From contig BJOX01000356.1 in assembly GCA_009731375.1 (NCBI GenBank), forward strand, positions 510,855 through 538,903: a stretch of DNA of 28,049 nucleotides, written 5' to 3'. Below are positions 25,742-28,049 of this stretch, in pieces. How positions within the stretch are numbered: position 1 is the first letter of the stretch; every line of letters starts with the position of its first letter. Source of the DNA: Paulinella micropora (lineage: Eukaryota; Cercozoa; Imbricatea; Euglyphida). The notes below the pieces were generated by a model. The model did not search any database. It was not told the DNA's origin and saw nothing but the letters and a program-made list of their open reading frames with translations. Both the position numbers and the translations under genes were made by a program.

Positions 25742-25764
25742 GTTTCTTTCTCTTTTTCTTTCTT

Positions 25765-25800
<36 letters not shown>
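25742..25800. repeat. TTTC/CT microsatellite
   Basis: A polypyrimidine tract starts with TTTC repeats and ends in about fourteen CT dinucleotides. It lies in the 3' untranslated region of the plus-strand gene that ends at 25717. Such tracts are prone to slippage. Confidence 0.95.
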
Positions 25801-25802
<2 letters not shown>

Positions 25803-25863
25803 AGCACAAGACAAACAGCAGCTAGATTGAACAAACACGTAGGCTCTTGTTTCTAGCCAGGAA

Positions 25864-25872
25864 TTTATTAAA
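25864..25872. terminator. Overlapping polyadenylation signals for convergent genes
   Basis: TTTATTAAA reads ATTAAA on the plus strand (25867-25872) and AATAAA on the minus strand (25869-25864). It lies between the stop at 25717 and the stop at 25960, so one 9-base element could serve both convergent transcripts. Confidence 0.55.
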
Positions 25873-25959
25873 AAGCTATTTACGGATTTTCTGTCTCTCT
25901 CGTTCTCGTGTCTGCCGGCTGAGTGCCAAGCGCGAGCGCCGTTCCGGGGCTGTGCTACC

Positions 25960-28006
25960 TTAGCTTGAGTTTGGTGTCTGTTCTTGTCCGTGCTTGGCAA
26001 TCGCGCCGTTCGCGAGCTGCCAGACCGCTTGGGCGTCATGGTCAATGGGCCACAGAGTCTCGAGGCAGCAAAGCAGAGCCAGCTCCACTTCCGCTGGTAC
26101 TTTAGCTGGAGGCGTGTACCACCAGTTCCAAACACACAGGTCTGTGTCTGGGTCGTCCGCAACGCTAGGCAGCTGTGGCAGGTCAGGCGCCTGCCGGAAC
26201 CTCCGCTGGAACCTCTTTTCTAGCAACTGGAGCACCCCCAGCGCCACCTGATAGCCTGCTCTGGTCCCGTTGGCGCAAAGGCCGCTGCCAACAGCCAGGC
26301 TCCCTCCCGCCAGAAGGCTAGCACCTGGCTGCGCCCGCCGCTGTACTCCGCCTGGACCAAGTTCTCGACTGTGTCTGGATTAAGCCAGGCCGAGGCCCGT
26401 TGAAGCTCATGGTTAGCCTCGGGGCAGTCGCACTGGGTCAATCGTTGCCGTAGCTCAGCGCAGGCTAGGCGAAGCAAGTCTGTGTTTTCCAGGGCTTCTG
26501 TCACCACTCGCCTAAACTGCAGTCCGCGTGGATATGGCTCCCCCTCTTTTTCCAGCGCCACCCGCTGCTGGCCGGTCAGGACGCCCTGCGCACAGAGCAG
26601 GCGCANNNNNNNNNNTTAGCGCGCAAGTAAAGCGACCCGGACGGTTGGAGCACAGTGTAACGCCTAGGCAGACCAAGCAGAGCTGTCAGCGCGGCAGAAA
26701 GCGTGAGCCCGTCCACGGCCCGGTTCTGCAACGTGGGCAGAGTTATTCCGTACAGGCGCTGCAGCTCGAACAAGAACAGGCTGGGCCAGCACGGAGCGCC
26801 CGCAAAGAGCCAACGCTCGACTTGCAACGACAACAACAGAGAGTTCACGTCCCGCAGCGTCTCCAGTACCTTCTGACCGGCATCGCCTGCTGGCAGCTCT
26901 GTAGGCGGGGCGGCCGGCTCAGACACTCCCTCTTGGTCGACTGCTAGGCCGTGGTCCCTGACTCGAACAGTGAGCCCTTCTTCACTGTTATACTTCAGCT
27001 CGCGCCGAAACCAGGCGGGCAAGTCCGTGGCTAACCAATCCAGTTCTAGGGCGGCCGCGATGATGTCGCTCCAACCCTTCTCGACTGTCATGACACGAAA
27101 ACCCCGCACCTGCAAGGACATATTAGCTGTTACGATTTCAAGCAGCAGGCGGTCGGTCCAGGGGCCAACCACTGAGCGTAGCGCAGACACGTTGCCCGAC
27201 AGCCGGAGCTCACACTCTAAGTTCTCCTCACTAAGTGTTCCTGGCTCTGGCGCCTTTACTAGCAGCTCCTGTACCTTGGGACAGTCAAACACCGTAACGA
27301 GCTTGGCTGGAGGTAAGACCAGGTTCTGTAGTGCCTGGCAATCATGCACCAGCACACTCCTGTACCGAAGCCTTGCCCTAACGAGGTGGACCCTCTCCAG
27401 CGCAGGGCTACTCTCGAGTCTGATACAAGGATCCGCTTTCTCCTCCTGCCATTGTCCACCCTCGTGACTACTCCTGACCTCGTGGATACCGTCACAGCTA
27501 GACAGCCTAAGAAATTGCGGTGTTCTAGGAAAGGAGAGAGTGAACCTTCTTTCCCCTGCGACAGAGTCCGAAACCATGCGCACTTGGTTGAAGATGAGCT
27601 TCGTCACAGACGCTAGAGTGAGTTCTGAGAGCCCGTGGTACCGGAGCTGGACATTCTGCAGTCTCACGTTGGTAGCGTTGATGGTCCAGGCCAGGAGTTG
27701 TGCCGGGACTCGGAGCTGGCCCTCGCGGTAACAGTCCATGTCGACGGTTGTTATGCAGGGCCACAGCGACTGGGGCCCTGCAGACTCGGAGGGAGCCAGG
27801 TCCTGCAGAAATTCTTCTATTCTCTCACACTCTTCCCTGGTATCTGCACGGATGCGTAGCTCTAGCTGCATGTTCCGTAGCTTAGAGTCCTCTTGCCTAG
27901 CCCAGGCTGCAGCCACATGGGCTCCTACGCTGCCCTGAGAACCGCGGAGGTCGGCTTTCTGCACAGTCTGCAGTGCCTGCTGCCATACAACACGGAAATC
28001 GTCCAT
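25960..28006 (-). CDS. Protein of unknown function with Leu-rich irregular repeats; interrupted by gap and frame change
   Basis: I choose the ATG at 28006; the frame opens at a TTG at 28021. About 470 residues run to the 10-N gap at 26606-26615. After the gap the read-out frame meets a stop at 26576, but gene-like sequence continues in another frame to about 26275, and then in a third frame to a TAA at 25960. The gap length is probably arbitrary, so only the shift near 26275 is clearly in the sequence. Residues about 110-310 show short hydrophobic strands ending in Leu/Val at irregular spacing, like a degenerate leucine-rich or beta-solenoid fold. There is no signal peptide, membrane segment or catalytic motif. 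Base composition is lower in GC than the genes to its left. An AATAAA lies about 90 bases past the TAA. Confidence 0.6.
26606..26615. other. Ten-base N gap, probably of arbitrary length
   Basis: A run of exactly ten N inside a coding region is a common placeholder for a gap of unknown size. The reading frame cannot be trusted across it. Confidence 0.9.
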
Positions 28007-28049
28007 GGACAGGGCAGACAAGAAGGGGTGGGGGAGAAGGCGTCTCTCT

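Overview
The window looks like part of a large, very GC-rich, eukaryote-type DNA genome. I think a big double-stranded DNA virus, or a virus-derived segment in a eukaryotic genome, is most likely. The evidence is long intronless reading frames packed on both strands, AATAAA/ATTAAA polyadenylation signals at the ends of most genes, SV40-type nuclear localisation motifs, ATG contexts with a purine at -3, and no bacterial ribosome binding sites or operon signals. I cannot name the family or the host. The sequence is a draft: N gaps lie at 3853-4158, 7604-7985 and 26606-26615, and several genes change frame, often at or near G/C runs. Part of the apparent gene breakage may therefore be assembly error.

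Layout. Positions 1-2900: a partial gene with a 39-bp minisatellite, then a palindrome of about 1.35 kb whose arms carry degenerate tandem repeats around an AT-rich 239-bp centre, then a truncated second copy of the end of the first gene. Positions 2922-3852: two small overlapping minus-strand genes followed by a strong hairpin. Positions 4521-7603: a long minus-strand gene of unknown function with a nuclear localisation motif, low-complexity linkers and local frame changes. Positions 8073-10282: a plus-strand secreted or surface protein with two PKD-like modules and seven BspA-like (DUF285) repeats. Positions 10842-17755: a minus-strand locus that I read as one giant coiled-coil membrane glycoprotein broken by frame changes and TAG codons. 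Positions 18016-20376: a plus-strand nicotinamidase-like cysteine hydrolase with a long unknown C-terminal extension. Positions 20953-23214: a minus-strand SNF2-type helicase/ATPase with a charged coiled-coil tail. Positions 23215-23842: a divergent intergenic region with a minisatellite. Positions 23843-25717: a plus-strand protein of unknown function with an acidic tail. Positions 25960-28006: a minus-strand protein of unknown function, interrupted by a gap and a frame change.

How it may fit together (inference). The two secreted or membrane proteins at 8-18 kb form a surface block, for adhesion or for entry and fusion. The helicase and the NLS-bearing proteins suggest a nuclear phase. The hydrolase suggests interference with NAD/nicotinamide or a related metabolite. 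Base composition is mosaic: the glycoprotein locus, the helicase neighbourhood and the 4.6-9.6 kb block are extremely GC-rich, while the hydrolase, the BspA repeat half, the small genes at 3-3.8 kb and the last gene are much closer to 50-60% GC. This suggests genes of different ages or origins.
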